A stretch of 64,000 bases of DNA from Mycobacterium kubicae (GCF_015689175.1 NZ_CP065047.1:248001-312000), one strand, 5' to 3'. Shown: positions 7,793-19,227, counted from the stretch's first letter. Numbers and translations are program-made. The notes: a model not told the origin generated them from the sequence alone.

Positions 7793-8882
7793 CGGTCACC
7801 AGTCGCAGCGACCGCCGTTTCGACTCTGGGCTTTCGGTGACGCACACGTAGGGACCGACAAGTGCTTCGGCCGAGACAGTCTGGCAGAGGCCATCATTCA
7901 CTCAGAGTTCGGCGGGCCCGATGGCGGGCCGGCGTTCGAGTGGGATCTGGCCATCGATGTCGGCGACATGTCGGGTAAGCATCACAGCCTTCCCGACGAT
8001 GCCGAAGGACTCGAGGTCACCCGGCAGTTCGCAGCGCTGCGCCGGCACCGGCGCGAGGACATCTACGACGTGTGCGGCAATCACGACCGAAGTGGCCTCG
8101 ACGAGCCGGAGGCATGGTGGTGGCGCAAGTGGGTGGACCCACTCGGGGAGCACCCGGAAAGCTCCGGCGTTGATGCGCATGCGCGGCGCTACCCGGTCAC
8201 CGGAACCTGGGAGCGCTATTCGTTTCAGGTGGGCAACCTGCTGTTTCTGATGATGAGTGACCGCAACGAGCCGACCCAGCGGGTCGGACGTGGCACCCTT
8301 GGCGGAAACCCGGGCGGCGTGGTCAGCGGTGAGACTTTCCAATGGTGGAAGAACATGGTTCTGGCCCATCCCGACCTCAACATCATCTCGGTGCATCACT
8401 ATGTCCTCAAAGACACCACCGTCGCTTCGGGGGAATGGGAGGGGGTCCGCAAGGGAGCCGACGGCCAATGGCACGAGCATTACCACCGTCCGTTCGCGCA
8501 AGGGACGCCCCATGCGGCGTCCTATCTCTATTGGGTCGACAGCCAACCCGATTCCGCTCAGTTCGAGTCGTTCCTGGCCGAGGAACCAGGTCGGGTGGCG
8601 ATGTGGCTGGCCGGCCACACCCACACCCATCCCGATGACCAGCACGGCGGTAAGACTCACATCGAAAACCGCTGGGGCACTTGGTTCCTCAATGTCGCTT
8701 CGCTGAGCCGCCACCACATGCCGCTGACCACCCTGCCGCTGAGCAGGCTGCTGACCTTCACTCCCGACAGCGCTGACGTGCGGGTGCAGTGCTACCTGCA
8801 CACCGACCAGCACGCTCCCCAGGGCTGGTATGAGCCCGCCGAGAAAACCATCACATTGCCCCGCCCGTTTCGGTGGTGCTGA
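7782..8882 (+). CDS. Calcineurin-like metallophosphoesterase
   Basis: This 366-residue protein starts at the ATG at 7782, inside the permease gene. All motifs of the binuclear-metal phosphoesterase fold are present: GDAHVG (19-24), DVGDMSG (D62), GNHD (99-102), a VHHY histidine pair, and GHTHTH near residue 290. No signal peptide is present, so it should act in the cytosol after uptake. Coupling to an SsuABC-like importer and a DUF3604 protein suggests that it cleaves an ester group from the imported compound. Whether that is a phosphate, sulfate or other ester is not shown. Confidence 0.85.
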   Translation: MTPDGHQSQRPPFRLWAFGDAHVGTDKCFGRDSLAEAIIHSEFGGPDGGPAFEWDLAIDVGDMSGKHHSLPDDAEGLEVTRQFAALRRHRREDIYDVCGNHDRSGLDEPEAWWWRKWVDPLGEHPESSGVDAHARRYPVTGTWERYSFQVGNLLFLMMSDRNEPTQRVGRGTLGGNPGGVVSGETFQWWKNMVLAHPDLNIISVHHYVLKDTTVASGEWEGVRKGADGQWHEHYHRPFAQGTPHAASYLYWVDSQPDSAQFESFLAEEPGRVAMWLAGHTHTHPDDQHGGKTHIENRWGTWFLNVASLSRHHMPLTTLPLSRLLTFTPDSADVRVQCYLHTDQHAPQGWYEPAEKTITLPRPFRWC

Positions 8883-8883
8883 T

Positions 8884-9444
8884 TCAGGTCTGCGGCAGCC
8901 GCTGCCCGATGACCGCGAGTGCCCGCTCGGCCCACCGAATGTTCTCCTGCTCGAACGAAATTCCGCGCAGCAGCGTCAGGTAGGGCCCCACCCGTTCGGC
9001 TTGGCCAAGGTACTCGTCTTCGGTTCGGCCGTCGAGCATGCGAGCGCGAAACCGTTCGTAACGTTCCAGCTTGGCGCTCGCCCATGCCAGCCGTTCGGCC
9101 ACGAAGTCACGGACCGCCACGGCATTACCGGCGTCAGCAGCCAGCACCTGAACGGCAAGCTCGTCGCGGATCACCGAAGGCCGCGGCGCGCGGGAGGTGA
9201 AGTGTTGGATCGCTTCGTAACCCGTCTCGGTCAGCGAGTACATGCGCTTGTTGGGCCGACGTTCCTGATGGACCATGCGGGCCCGGATGAGACCTTGTTC
9301 GGCCAGTCGGTCGAGTTCCCGGTACAACTGCTGCGGCGTGGCCATCCAGAAGTTGGCCACCGACGCATCGAATTCCTTGGCCAGGTCGTAGCCGGAAGAC
9401 TCCCCTTCGAGGAGCGCGGCCAACACCGCGTCACGTAGTGACAT
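8884..9444 (-). CDS. PadR family transcriptional regulator
   Basis: This 186-residue protein has an N-terminal PadR winged helix (MSLRDAVLAALLEGESSGYD, QQLYRELDRLAEQGLI, then RRPNKRMYSLTETG) and a C-terminal helical dimerisation domain of the Vir_act_alpha_C type. I chose the ATG at 9444; an in-frame ATG at 9459 adds five residues. The gene is divergent from the NTF2-like/LLM oxidoreductase operon, with a 12-bp perfect palindrome between them. PadR proteins usually repress both themselves and the divergent operon in response to small phenolics or drugs. It is convergent with the metallophosphoesterase gene, with one base between the two stops. Confidence 0.9.
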   Translation of the reverse strand: MSLRDAVLAALLEGESSGYDLAKEFDASVANFWMATPQQLYRELDRLAEQGLIRARMVHQERRPNKRMYSLTETGYEAIQHFTSRAPRPSVIRDELAVQVLAADAGNAVAVRDFVAERLAWASAKLERYERFRARMLDGRTEDEYLGQAERVGPYLTLLRGISFEQENIRWAERALAVIGQRLPQT

Positions 9445-9479
9445 CGGCCGAGCGTACAACGCCGCGACTAATCAACAAA

Positions 9480-9491
9480 GTGATTAATCAC
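9480..9491. promoter_or_regulatory. Palindromic operator, probable PadR site
   Basis: GTGATTAATCAC is a perfect 12-bp palindrome 36 bp upstream of the PadR start and 73 bp upstream of the divergent NTF2-like gene. A partial copy, CTAATCAAC, lies just beside it at about 9468-9476. The AT-rich ATTAAT core inside GC-rich DNA fits a repressor site. Confidence 0.55.
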
Positions 9492-9563
9492 CTCTGGACA
9501 ATCCGCCCGCTCACGATCTACCGTCCAAGCAGTACTCAACAAATTGACTAGCAGAGGTGTCGT

Positions 9564-9977
9564 GTGACTTCGCAGAACCCCTTCCGCGCGGCAGTCGAGG
9601 CGCGCGACGCGGCCGCCCTCGAGGCGCTACTCGCCGACAACGTGGTCTTCACCAGCCCGGTCGCCTTCAAGCCGTACGTCGGCAAGCCGATCACCGCCGC
9701 GATTCTGCGCGGGGTGATGCGCATCTTCGAGAATTTCCACTACATCCGGGAATATGGCGACGGTCATGACCACGCGCTGGTGTTCGAAACCGGGATCTCC
9801 GGGGCACCCGGGGTGCTGGTCACCGGTTGCGACTTCCTGCACGTCAACGACGACGGACTGATCGACGAACTCATGGTGATGGTGCGGCCCCTCACTGGCG
9901 CCCAGGCGTTGTCCGAGGCGATGGGCGCCCAGTTCGACCGCATCCAACGCGAAGCGCTCGAAGGGGTGTCGAACTAG
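9564..9977 (+). CDS. NTF2-like (SnoaL-type) protein
   Basis: The GTG start gives 137 residues. The pattern ARDAAALEALLADNVVFTSP followed by ALVFETGISG and the LIDELMVMVRP strand is typical of the NTF2/SnoaL cone-shaped fold. Proteins of this type act as isomerases, cyclases or small-ligand carriers, so the function cannot be fixed. The stop is followed two bases later by the ATG of the LLM oxidoreductase, so the pair is one operon. It is probably controlled by the divergent PadR. Confidence 0.75.
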   Translation: MTSQNPFRAAVEARDAAALEALLADNVVFTSPVAFKPYVGKPITAAILRGVMRIFENFHYIREYGDGHDHALVFETGISGAPGVLVTGCDFLHVNDDGLIDELMVMVRPLTGAQALSEAMGAQFDRIQREALEGVSN

Positions 9978-9979
9978 CC

Positions 9980-11029
9980 ATGCGGATCGGACTGGGCATC
10001 AATTACGCGGGCGGGTTCAAGGATGTGGCCGCGGAAGTGGCCGATCTGGAAAGCGCCGGCCTGGATATCGTCTTCGTCCCCGAGGCGTACTCCTTCGACG
10101 CGGTAAGCGCGCTGGGCTACTTGGCCGCCAAAACCGAACGGGTGCAACTGGCTTCGGGCATTCTGCAGCTCTACACGCGAACGCCGACCTTGACCGCGAT
10201 GACCGCGGCCGGTCTGGATTACGTCTCCGACGGGCGGTTCACGCTCGGTCTGGGCGCCTCTGGCCCGCAGGTCATCGAAGGTTTTCACGGTGTGCCCTAC
10301 GACGCTCCGATTGCTCGCACCCGCGAGGTCATCGAGATCTGCCGGCAAGTGTGGCGGCGTGAGTCGGTGCAATATCAAGGCCGCCACTACACCATCCCCT
10401 TACCCGCTGAGCAGGGCACCGGTCTGGGTAAACCGCTCAAGCTCATCAATCACCCGGTGCGCGAACGTATCCCGATATTGGTGGCCGCACTTGGACCGAA
10501 GAACGTGGAGCTGGCAGCCGAGATCGCCGAGGGCTGGCAACCGATCTTCTACCTGCCGGAGAAGGCGCAAGACGTCTGGGGTGAGGCTTTGGCGAGCGGC
10601 CACGCCCGGCGGGACCCGGCGTTGGGTGCGCTGGATGTGTATGCCGGTCCGACGCTGGCCATCGGAGACAACGTCGAAGGGCTGCGCGAGCTGGTGAAGC
10701 CACACCTTGCGCTCTACATCGGCGGCATGGGCGCCAAGGGCAAGAATTTCTACCACGCCTTGGCCACAAAATACGGCTATGGCCCGCAAGCCGACCGCAT
10801 TCAAGAGCTTTACCTGGCCGGGGACAAGGACGGTGCCGCCAAGGTGGTGCCCGATGAACTAGTCCGAGACGTCAACCTGATCGGTACGCCGCAGTTCGTC
10901 AAAGAACGTCTGGCGGCGTTCCGCGAGTCAGGCGTCACCACTTTGAACGTGGTGCCGCTGGCGGGCACACGTGCCGAGCGGGTCAAGCTGGTGGAAACGC
11001 TCCGTCAGCTCGTGGACGGCGTCAGGTAG
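9980..11029 (+). CDS. LLM-class F420-dependent oxidoreductase
   Basis: The ATG at 9980 directly follows the NTF2-like gene and gives 349 residues of the luciferase-like monooxygenase TIM barrel. Features are MRIGLGINYAGGF at the N terminus, DIVFVPEAYSFDAVSALGYL, RVQLASGILQLYTRTP, FTLGLGASGPQVIEGFHG and PILVAALGPKNVELAAEIAE. The LGASGPQVIEGFHG pattern is that of mycobacterial F420-dependent LLM enzymes rather than FMN-dependent luciferases. The substrate is unknown. The operon end is convergent with icd2, with ten bases between the stops. Confidence 0.85.
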   Translation: MRIGLGINYAGGFKDVAAEVADLESAGLDIVFVPEAYSFDAVSALGYLAAKTERVQLASGILQLYTRTPTLTAMTAAGLDYVSDGRFTLGLGASGPQVIEGFHGVPYDAPIARTREVIEICRQVWRRESVQYQGRHYTIPLPAEQGTGLGKPLKLINHPVRERIPILVAALGPKNVELAAEIAEGWQPIFYLPEKAQDVWGEALASGHARRDPALGALDVYAGPTLAIGDNVEGLRELVKPHLALYIGGMGAKGKNFYHALATKYGYGPQADRIQELYLAGDKDGAAKVVPDELVRDVNLIGTPQFVKERLAAFRESGVTTLNVVPLAGTRAERVKLVETLRQLVDGVR

Positions 11030-11039
11030 TCGGCGGCCC

Positions 11040-13295
<2,256 letters not shown>

Positions 13296-13521
13296 GGTTG
13301 TTCTCCCGGCGTCAGTGTCGGTCACACGTCAAGGGCTCTGCGTAGAAACGGTGGATGTCAGTTCGCCATCCACTATGTCAGCAGTTGCCCCGGGGCGGCC
13401 ACGTGCGTCCCGGAGTCCAGAGGGGGTTCATGGACACGGCGGTCGCCAGGACGCCACCGCCGTTCCGGGCGCGTCGCTAAACGCGCAGCTCACATGGCCG
13501 GCGCCGCTAGGACGGCCCGCT

Positions 13522-14733
13522 TCAGCGGATCTGCAGACCGGTCACGGCGCGGGAGATCACCAAGCGCTGAATCTCACTGGTCCCCTCGAAGATGGTGAAG
13601 ATCTTCGCATCGCGGTGCATCCGCTCGACGGGGTAGTCGCGGGTGTAGCCGTTGCCGCCCAATATCTGGATAGCCTCGTCGGTGACGTAGACCGCGGTCT
13701 CGCTGGCCACGAGTTTGGCCATCGAACCCTCGGCGGAGTCGAAGTTCTGATTGTTGCGCGCCATCCAACCGGCCCGCCACACGAGCAATCGCGCCGCGTC
13801 GATCCGGCTCTTCATGTCAGCCAGTTTGAACGCCACGGCCTGGAACTCACCGATCTTGCGGCCGAATTGCTCACGCTGGCAGGCGTAATCGAGCGCATAC
13901 TCGTATGCCGCGCGGGCCACCCCGACGGCCATCGCACCTACTGTCGGCCGGGTGCGTTCGAAGGTCTTCATCGCCGCTTGACTCCGTGCCGAGGCGCCCG
14001 ACTTGACCCGGGCGATGCGCTCCTCGAACTTCGCCCGGCCACCGAGGATCGCGTCTTCGGGCAGCCGGACGTTGTCAAGCACCACCTCGGCAGTGTGCGA
14101 GGCGCGGATGCCGTGCTTCTTGAACTTCTGCCCCTGGGCCAAACCTTTCGTGCCAGGCGGGATTACGAACGTTGCCTGACCGCGCGTGCCCAGTTCCGGA
14201 TACACGGATGCGACCACGATGTGAACGTTGGCGATACCGCCATTGGTCGCCCAGGTCTTGGTGCCGTTGAGCACCCATTCCCCGGCGGCCTCGTCATAGC
14301 GGGCTCGAGTGCGGATCGCGCCGACGTCCGAACCGGCGTCGGGCTCCGACGAGCAGAACGCGCCGAGCTTGGGGTCACCGGGCGTACCGAACATCTCGGG
14401 CAGCCACTGGCCCAGCTGTTCGGGAGTTCCGTTGCCCGCCAAGGCCGCCGCCGCCAGCCCGGTGCCCATGATGGACAGCGCGATACCAGCGTCGCCCCAG
14501 AACATCTCCTCGAACGCGGTGAGCATCCCCAGGCCCGTCGGCTCGGCCGCTTGCTGTGCGAAGAAGTCGGGGGAGTACAGCCCGACCTTCGCCGCTTCCT
14601 GAATGACCGGCCACGGAGTTTCTTCTCGCTCGTCCCATTCGGCCGCGGCGGGGCGAATGACGTCGGCGGCGAACTCGTGCACCCAGTCGCGGACCTCGAT
14701 TACGTCGTCGCTCAATTGCATTGAAAAAGTCAT
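13522..14733 (-). CDS. Acyl-CoA dehydrogenase
   Basis: This 403-residue protein shows the acyl-CoA dehydrogenase order: N-terminal helices, the FAD/substrate strand region [18 protein letters not shown] and [15 protein letters not shown], then the C-terminal helical domain with [40 protein letters not shown] and [15 protein letters not shown]. The Glu of FEGTSE is at the usual catalytic-base position. It should dehydrogenate an acyl-CoA at C2-C3 and pass electrons to ETF. It lies 27 bp downstream of a TetR gene on the same strand, which probably regulates it. Chain length of the substrate cannot be told. Confidence 0.93.
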   Translation of the reverse strand: MTFSMQLSDDVIEVRDWVHEFAADVIRPAAAEWDEREETPWPVIQEAAKVGLYSPDFFAQQAAEPTGLGMLTAFEEMFWGDAGIALSIMGTGLAAAALAGNGTPEQLGQWLPEMFGTPGDPKLGAFCSSEPDAGSDVGAIRTRARYDEAAGEWVLNGTKTWATNGGIANVHIVVASVYPELGTRGQATFVIPPGTKGLAQGQKFKKHGIRASHTAEVVLDNVRLPEDAILGGRAKFEERIARVKSGASARSQAAMKTFERTRPTVGAMAVGVARAAYEYALDYACQREQFGRKIGEFQAVAFKLADMKSRIDAARLLVWRAGWMARNNQNFDSAEGSMAKLVASETAVYVTDEAIQILGGNGYTRDYPVERMHRDAKIFTIFEGTSEIQRLVISRAVTGLQIR

Positions 14734-14760
14734 CGTTTCACTCCTGGATCAGGTTGTCGT

Positions 14761-15393
14761 TCAGGGGTTTCGGGGGATTGCGTACTGATCGAGCACGCTG
14801 AGTGTCTGCATCACCCACGCCTCGAAGTAGCGGTCGTCATCGATGTTTCCGGGGGAGCGGCCGGTCAGGGCCTGCAGCGTGGCGGCGTAGGACAGCGACC
14901 CGATCGCCACCGCGGCGGCTGCCTCCGGGTCCGGGATGTTGGTGCGGCCGGAGCGGTTCAGCCTGGCCAACTCGTCGGCGAACCGCTGATAGGCGTTGTC
15001 GGTGATGACCTGCCACGTCTTCTCATCGAGGTCACCGAGCTGGTCGGGCTCGCGCAGCATGACTTTCAGGAGGTCCTCGCTTTGCTTGAAGTTGTTCCAG
15101 ATGAGCTGGCCGGCGGTGCGCACTGCATCCTCCACGCTGGCCGGTTGGCCGGCGTCATACTGCTCCCGCGCGTCCACGATGCTGTTCATCCGGTGCGCCA
15201 CCGCGGCTTCCAGCAGGTCTCTCTTGGACGCGAAGTGCTTGTAAAGCGCCCCGGAACCCGGCGCAAGACCCGACGCGCGCTGGATGTCCGCCACAGACGT
15301 CGCTCCGTATCCCTTGTCGGCGAACAGCTTGAGCGCTGCAGCCAACAACCGGTCACGGCCCGACTGTTGCATGGTGAGAGAGTACTCACTCAC
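14761..15393 (-). CDS. TetR family transcriptional regulator
   Basis: The GTG start gives 210 residues. The TetR domain spans about residues 10-60 (RLLAAALKLFADKGYGATSV, SGALYKHFASKRDLLEAAVA). The remainder is a helical ligand domain with a WNNFKQSEDLLKVMLREP segment. The acyl-CoA dehydrogenase follows by 27 bp, so it is probably the local regulator of that gene. A near-palindrome centred on AGTACT (about 15372-15393) overlaps the start codon and may be its own operator. Confidence 0.88.
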   Translation of the reverse strand: MSEYSLTMQQSGRDRLLAAALKLFADKGYGATSVADIQRASGLAPGSGALYKHFASKRDLLEAAVAHRMNSIVDAREQYDAGQPASVEDAVRTAGQLIWNNFKQSEDLLKVMLREPDQLGDLDEKTWQVITDNAYQRFADELARLNRSGRTNIPDPEAAAAVAIGSLSYAATLQALTGRSPGNIDDDRYFEAWVMQTLSVLDQYAIPRNP

Positions 15394-15441
15394 TCCGGCG
15401 GGCCACTAGGGGTTTGTTGCCCGAATCACTTCGCGGATCGG

Positions 15442-16389
15442 CTAGCTGAGAAGCAACTCGCTGGCCAGCTCGTCGTTGAGCGCTGACCTGGCGAGCAGTT
15501 CCCCGAGCAGCGGACCGAATTTCATGAGATTGCTGCCGACGAACGCGACCACCCTGCCGCGTTGCGCAACCGTCCAGCCGTCACCGCCGCTATCCAGCCA
15601 TGGGGCCCGGACCGTGACGCAGTCGACCTGGCTTACCGGTGTCAGCGACGGGAACAGCGCACGTACGGTGTCGGCGTCGGGTACCTCCTGGCCGAACGCC
15701 CAGCGGCCGGTGCTCCCCAACGGCAAGCCGTAGCCCTCGGGTGCGGACAGGCATGCGGCGCCCACCGCGTCGGCACCTTCATAGGTGAACCGCGTGTGCG
15801 GACCGAAGTCGATATCGAGCGGGCCGAACAGGGCCGGTGTCTGCACACCGGCGCAAACCAGGACGCGGTCCCCCTGGAGGACAGTCCCGTCGGCGAAGTT
15901 CACCGAGCCGTCGTCGGCGAGCCCCACCGCTTCGCCACGGTGAATGTCGACGCGGCGCGCCAAGGCGTTCAGCGCGCGCCGAATGCGCAGGCTGCCGCCC
16001 AGCGGGTCGAGCATTCCGGTGTCCCACGGCGCGGCGACAAAGGGAATTCGCGACTTGATGTCGGCGCGGTCAAGCCAGGAAAATGCGGCGTCCGCAGCCG
16101 TCATTGCCGCAGCGGTATCCTCTTGGTCACCGGCGGCGATGAAGCCCTCCGCGCCCAGTAATCGCCCCACCCCCAGCTCGGTTTCCCAGCGCTGCCAGCC
16201 CGCACGAGCCCGCATAGCCAGGTCGCACAGCGCCGGACGTTGGTGGGCAATGCGAAAGATCCGCGCGAGTCCGACGGATTGTTCGGAGAACGGCTCACCG
16301 CGTTCGACGACGATCGCCCGCTCTCCGCGCCGCAACAGTTCGTAGGCCGTTGCCAGCCCACATATTCCGGCGCCGATGATGATGATCAC
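15442..16389 (-). CDS. FAD-dependent amine/amino-acid oxidase (DAO, sarcosine-oxidase-like)
   Basis: The GTG start gives 315 residues of the DAO fold. The FAD-binding GAGICGLATAYELLRRG and the acidic end of the dinucleotide motif (AIVVERGEPF) are at the N terminus, then SVGLARIFRIAH, LGGSLRIRRALNALARRVDI and the C-terminal FVGSNLMKFGPLLGELLA strand-helix that binds FAD. It resembles monomeric sarcosine or N-methyl amino-acid oxidases but is about 60-70 residues shorter than typical members, so the substrate is open. It lies 13 bp downstream of the Eis-like gene in a TetR/acetyltransferase/oxidase operon. Confidence 0.85.
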   Translation of the reverse strand: MIIIIGAGICGLATAYELLRRGERAIVVERGEPFSEQSVGLARIFRIAHQRPALCDLAMRARAGWQRWETELGVGRLLGAEGFIAAGDQEDTAAAMTAADAAFSWLDRADIKSRIPFVAAPWDTGMLDPLGGSLRIRRALNALARRVDIHRGEAVGLADDGSVNFADGTVLQGDRVLVCAGVQTPALFGPLDIDFGPHTRFTYEGADAVGAACLSAPEGYGLPLGSTGRWAFGQEVPDADTVRALFPSLTPVSQVDCVTVRAPWLDSGGDGWTVAQRGRVVAFVGSNLMKFGPLLGELLARSALNDELASELLLS

Positions 16390-16402
16390 GTTCGGCCCCG
16401 CG

Positions 16403-17641
16403 CTAGAAGTAGAAGCCTGCGTGCGGGGCCTGCGTTACAGCGAATAGCTGATCGGCCACGGCCACTGCGGCTGGATCCGCTGGCCTGGCCAATCCGCCGA
16501 GCGTGAGACCGCGCCAGGTGGCACCGCCAAGCAGCACGGCGGCGAGGCCCTCGGCGCCGATGTGTAGATCAGCGCGTCGGCCACTTGGTTCGGCGCCGTC
16601 ATTGGTGATGGTGAAGGTGGCCGAATTGTGTTGCAGCACTGGGTCGGCGACGGCGATGGTGACCGCACCTTCGCCCGCATATCGGCGTGCGGTCAGTGCC
16701 TGGTGGGCGTCGACGACTCGCAGCCATGTTTCGTCGTGCACCGCGGTCACCCGCGCGGCCCGCCGGTCGGCGAGCAGCCAGGGCAACGGGTCGTCGACCG
16801 GTAGCGACCAGAACACCACACGGTCGATGAGATCCAGCCCGAACAGGAAACGCATGAGTCCCAGATAAGCGGGGACCGAGGGCGCGAAGAAGTCCTCGAC
16901 CACGATGGTGCGTTGTTCGCTGACGAACCACCGGTCGGTGTCGATGGGACGGTACCTGGCAAATCCGCACTCCGATCCCGGCGTCCCGCATACCGCGATG
17001 TATGAAGGTTCCGAGGAAGATTCGGTGCGCAGTCGCCGGCTCTGCCACCAAACGCGCGGGCGGTCGATGGTGCCCGGTCGGGCGGGCCGGTGTTCGGCAT
17101 AGATTCGCGGCAGCACGTCCCACGCTTCCGGCGAGTCAAGGAGGCGCACGGTCTCGCCAGCCGCGGCGCCCGGTCGCAGCTTCGTCCGCGCGGTCTGCAC
17201 CTCTACACTCTGCGACGAACTGGCCACGCCGTAGCCGTACCGCTCGTAGATTGTCGCTTCCGACGCGCGCAGCGTCGCGACCACTTCCCCCCGGGCGGCG
17301 ATGTCGTGGAGCTGGTGGCGTATCAACGCGGTCGCGATGCCGCGCCGGGTGAACGACGGCAGCACGCCGATGTGCGTGACGCCGGCATGGCCGACAACCG
17401 TTCCTCCGGGCAGAGTCAGGCCTCCGGTGGTGGCGTCGGCGGTGCCCACAAGCTGCCCGTCGATGAAGGCGCCAAGGGTCCGGCCGGGCTCCAGCATCGT
17501 GGTGATCTGGCCAGGTGTCAGGTTCGACATCGGCGGAAGCCCGATCATGGCGACGCGGAAGACATTCGCCGCCGCGACCAGTTCGCGTTCGGAATCCAGA
17601 ACGCGGACGTCCAGGGTCACGCCGCTGTCCAGGTCGGTCAT
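16403..17641 (-). CDS. Eis-family GNAT N-acetyltransferase
   Basis: This 412-residue protein has the three-part Eis architecture: an N-terminal GNAT domain, a central half-GNAT region and a C-terminal sterol-carrier-like fold. The acetyl-CoA site is the HIGVLPSFTRRGIATALI segment. The candidate general acid is the Tyr in IYERYGYG. The chain ends in AGFYF, and in Eis proteins the C-terminal Phe carboxylate is the catalytic base. The family acetylates aminoglycosides and Lys or amine groups. The ATG at 17641 overlaps the TetR stop (ATGA). It is a paralogue of, rather than necessarily the orthologue of, M. tuberculosis eis. Confidence 0.88.
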   Translation of the reverse strand: MTDLDSGVTLDVRVLDSERELVAAANVFRVAMIGLPPMSNLTPGQITTMLEPGRTLGAFIDGQLVGTADATTGGLTLPGGTVVGHAGVTHIGVLPSFTRRGIATALIRHQLHDIAARGEVVATLRASEATIYERYGYGVASSSQSVEVQTARTKLRPGAAAGETVRLLDSPEAWDVLPRIYAEHRPARPGTIDRPRVWWQSRRLRTESSSEPSYIAVCGTPGSECGFARYRPIDTDRWFVSEQRTIVVEDFFAPSVPAYLGLMRFLFGLDLIDRVVFWSLPVDDPLPWLLADRRAARVTAVHDETWLRVVDAHQALTARRYAGEGAVTIAVADPVLQHNSATFTITNDGAEPSGRRADLHIGAEGLAAVLLGGATWRGLTLGGLARPADPAAVAVADQLFAVTQAPHAGFYF

Positions 17642-18207
17642 TTTGCCTTCCCGCGCAAGCCGTCCAAGGCGATGTCGGTCGTTCTCGCCGCCAACTCCGG
17701 TTTGTAGGTTTGCATGGCTTGGCAACCGACCAAGAGCGTTTTGACGTCGGTGGCCGTGAGGTCCGGCCGGGCCGCGCCCGCTTGCTGGGCCGCGCGCAGC
17801 AGTTCGGCGAGCAATTCCCTGAACTCCTCTTCGGCCTGCGGCGCCGCGGTGCTGATCTCGATTCCGACTCCCGCGAGAGCCTCGACCAGCCCGCGGTCAC
17901 CGGCTCCCCAATGCAACACCATGTTGCGAAAGAAAGTGAACAGTGCTTCGCCGGGCCGCTCCGATCTGAGCAGGGCGTACCCGTCGTCGATGAGATGACG
18001 CATCCGGTCGGCAATCACGGCTTGGAACAGTGCGTCTTTGGTAGGGAAGTGCCGATAGACAGTGCCGGCGCCAACCCCGGCGCGTCTGGCGATCTCGTCG
18101 ATCGGCACGGCTAACCCGTCGGCGGCGAACGTCTGATAGGCGACCTCCAGCACGCGGGCGCGGTTACGGGCGGCGTCGGCCCGCACCGGCCGCTCGCTTT
18201 GCGCCAC
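17638..18207 (-). CDS. TetR family transcriptional regulator (Rv0067c-like)
   Basis: The GTG start gives 189 residues, with a TetR domain at residues 14-62 (RNRARVLEVAYQTFAADGLA, EIARRAGVGAGTVYRHFPTK) and a C-terminal domain of the TetR_C type. It is translationally coupled to the Eis-like gene and divergent from the SDR gene. The intergenic region holds an inverted repeat. From memory, position and length match Rv0067c beside Rv0068 in M. tuberculosis. It probably represses both flanking units. Confidence 0.9.
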   Translation of the reverse strand: MAQSERPVRADAARNRARVLEVAYQTFAADGLAVPIDEIARRAGVGAGTVYRHFPTKDALFQAVIADRMRHLIDDGYALLRSERPGEALFTFFRNMVLHWGAGDRGLVEALAGVGIEISTAAPQAEEEFRELLAELLRAAQQAGAARPDLTATDVKTLLVGCQAMQTYKPELAARTTDIALDGLRGKAK

Positions 18208-18239
18208 GTCACACCTCCGATTCCACCGCAGCCGTTGCT

Positions 18240-18292
18240 AAGCGGGGCGCGCGTTCCGTATAGTCGACTCAACCGGAGCGTTCGCCCCGTTT
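18240..18292. promoter_or_regulatory. Inverted-repeat operator between TetR and SDR genes
   Basis: AAGCGGGGCG at 18240-18249 is repeated in inverse orientation as CGCCCCGTTT at 18283-18292 (nine of ten positions), with further similarity inside the arms (CGTT/AACG). The arms lie 33 bp apart in the 108-bp divergent intergenic region. This fits a TetR dimer pair acting on both promoters. Confidence 0.55.
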
Positions 18293-18315
18293 AAGTCATC
18301 TTAGAGGAGCCTCTC

Positions 18316-19227
18316 ATGGTCAACTGGACAACAGACGATATTCCCGACCAGACCGGTCGTACCGCCGTCATCACCGGCGCCAACACCGGTCTGGGCTTCG
18401 CGACCGCCGCCGCACTAGCCGCCCGGGGCGCGCAGGTCGTGCTGGCCGTGCGCAACCTCGACAAGGGGAAGCAGGCAGCGGCGCGGATCACCGCCGCGAA
18501 TCCCGGCGCCGACGTGGAACTGCAGGAATTGGACCTGACGTCACTGGACTCGGTGCGGGCGGCGGCGGCACAGTTGCGGGCACAGCACGACCGCATCGAC
18601 CTGTTGATCAACAACGCCGGGGTGATGTGGACACCCAAGGCGACTACTGCGGATGGTTTCGAATTGCAGTTCGGCACAAACCATCTGGGCCACTTCGCGT
18701 TGACCGGGCTACTGCTGGACCGGTTGTTGCCCGTTGCCGGTTCACGGGTGGTCACCGTCAGCAGTCTCGGCCACCGCATCCGCGCCGCGATCCATTTCGA
18801 GGACCTGCAGTGGGAGCGCAGTTACAACCGGGTCGGCGCCTACGGGCAAGCCAAGCTGGCTAATCTGCTGTTCACCTATGAGCTGCAGCGTCGGCTGGTC
18901 TCGCACGTCACCACCATCGCGGTGGCCGCCCATCCGGGTGGCTCCAAGACCGAGTTGACCCGCAACCTGCCCCGGCCGCTCGCGGCGGCCACCGCCCTGC
19001 TGGAACCGTTGATGCAAGACGCCGGGATGGGCGCGTTACCGCAGTTGCGCGCTGCCACCGATCCTGGTGTGCTCGGTGGCCAGTACTTCGGTCCCGACGG
19101 CATCGGCGAGGTGCGGGGTTACCCCAAAGTTGTTGCGTCCAGTGCGCAATCCCACGATGCGCGGCTGCAGCAGCGGCTATGGCAGGTGTCCGAGGACCTG
19201 ACGGGCGTGACCTATCCGCTGGACTGA
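18316..19227 (+). CDS. Short-chain dehydrogenase/reductase (Rv0068-like)
   Basis: The ATG at 18316 is preceded by GAGGAG and gives 303 residues of a classical SDR related to retinol dehydrogenases and WW-domain oxidoreductases. Features are the cofactor motif TGANTGLG, the NNAG motif (LLINNAGVMW), a catalytic Ser in VVTVSSLGH, and Tyr and Lys in RVGAYGQAKLANL. The Arg of VLAVRNLDKG suggests NADP(H). Length and neighbours match M. tuberculosis Rv0068 (recalled). Substrate unknown. Its stop is five bases from the convergent KstD-like gene. Confidence 0.92.
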   Translation: MVNWTTDDIPDQTGRTAVITGANTGLGFATAAALAARGAQVVLAVRNLDKGKQAAARITAANPGADVELQELDLTSLDSVRAAAAQLRAQHDRIDLLINNAGVMWTPKATTADGFELQFGTNHLGHFALTGLLLDRLLPVAGSRVVTVSSLGHRIRAAIHFEDLQWERSYNRVGAYGQAKLANLLFTYELQRRLVSHVTTIAVAAHPGGSKTELTRNLPRPLAAATALLEPLMQDAGMGALPQLRAATDPGVLGGQYFGPDGIGEVRGYPKVVASSAQSHDARLQQRLWQVSEDLTGVTYPLD

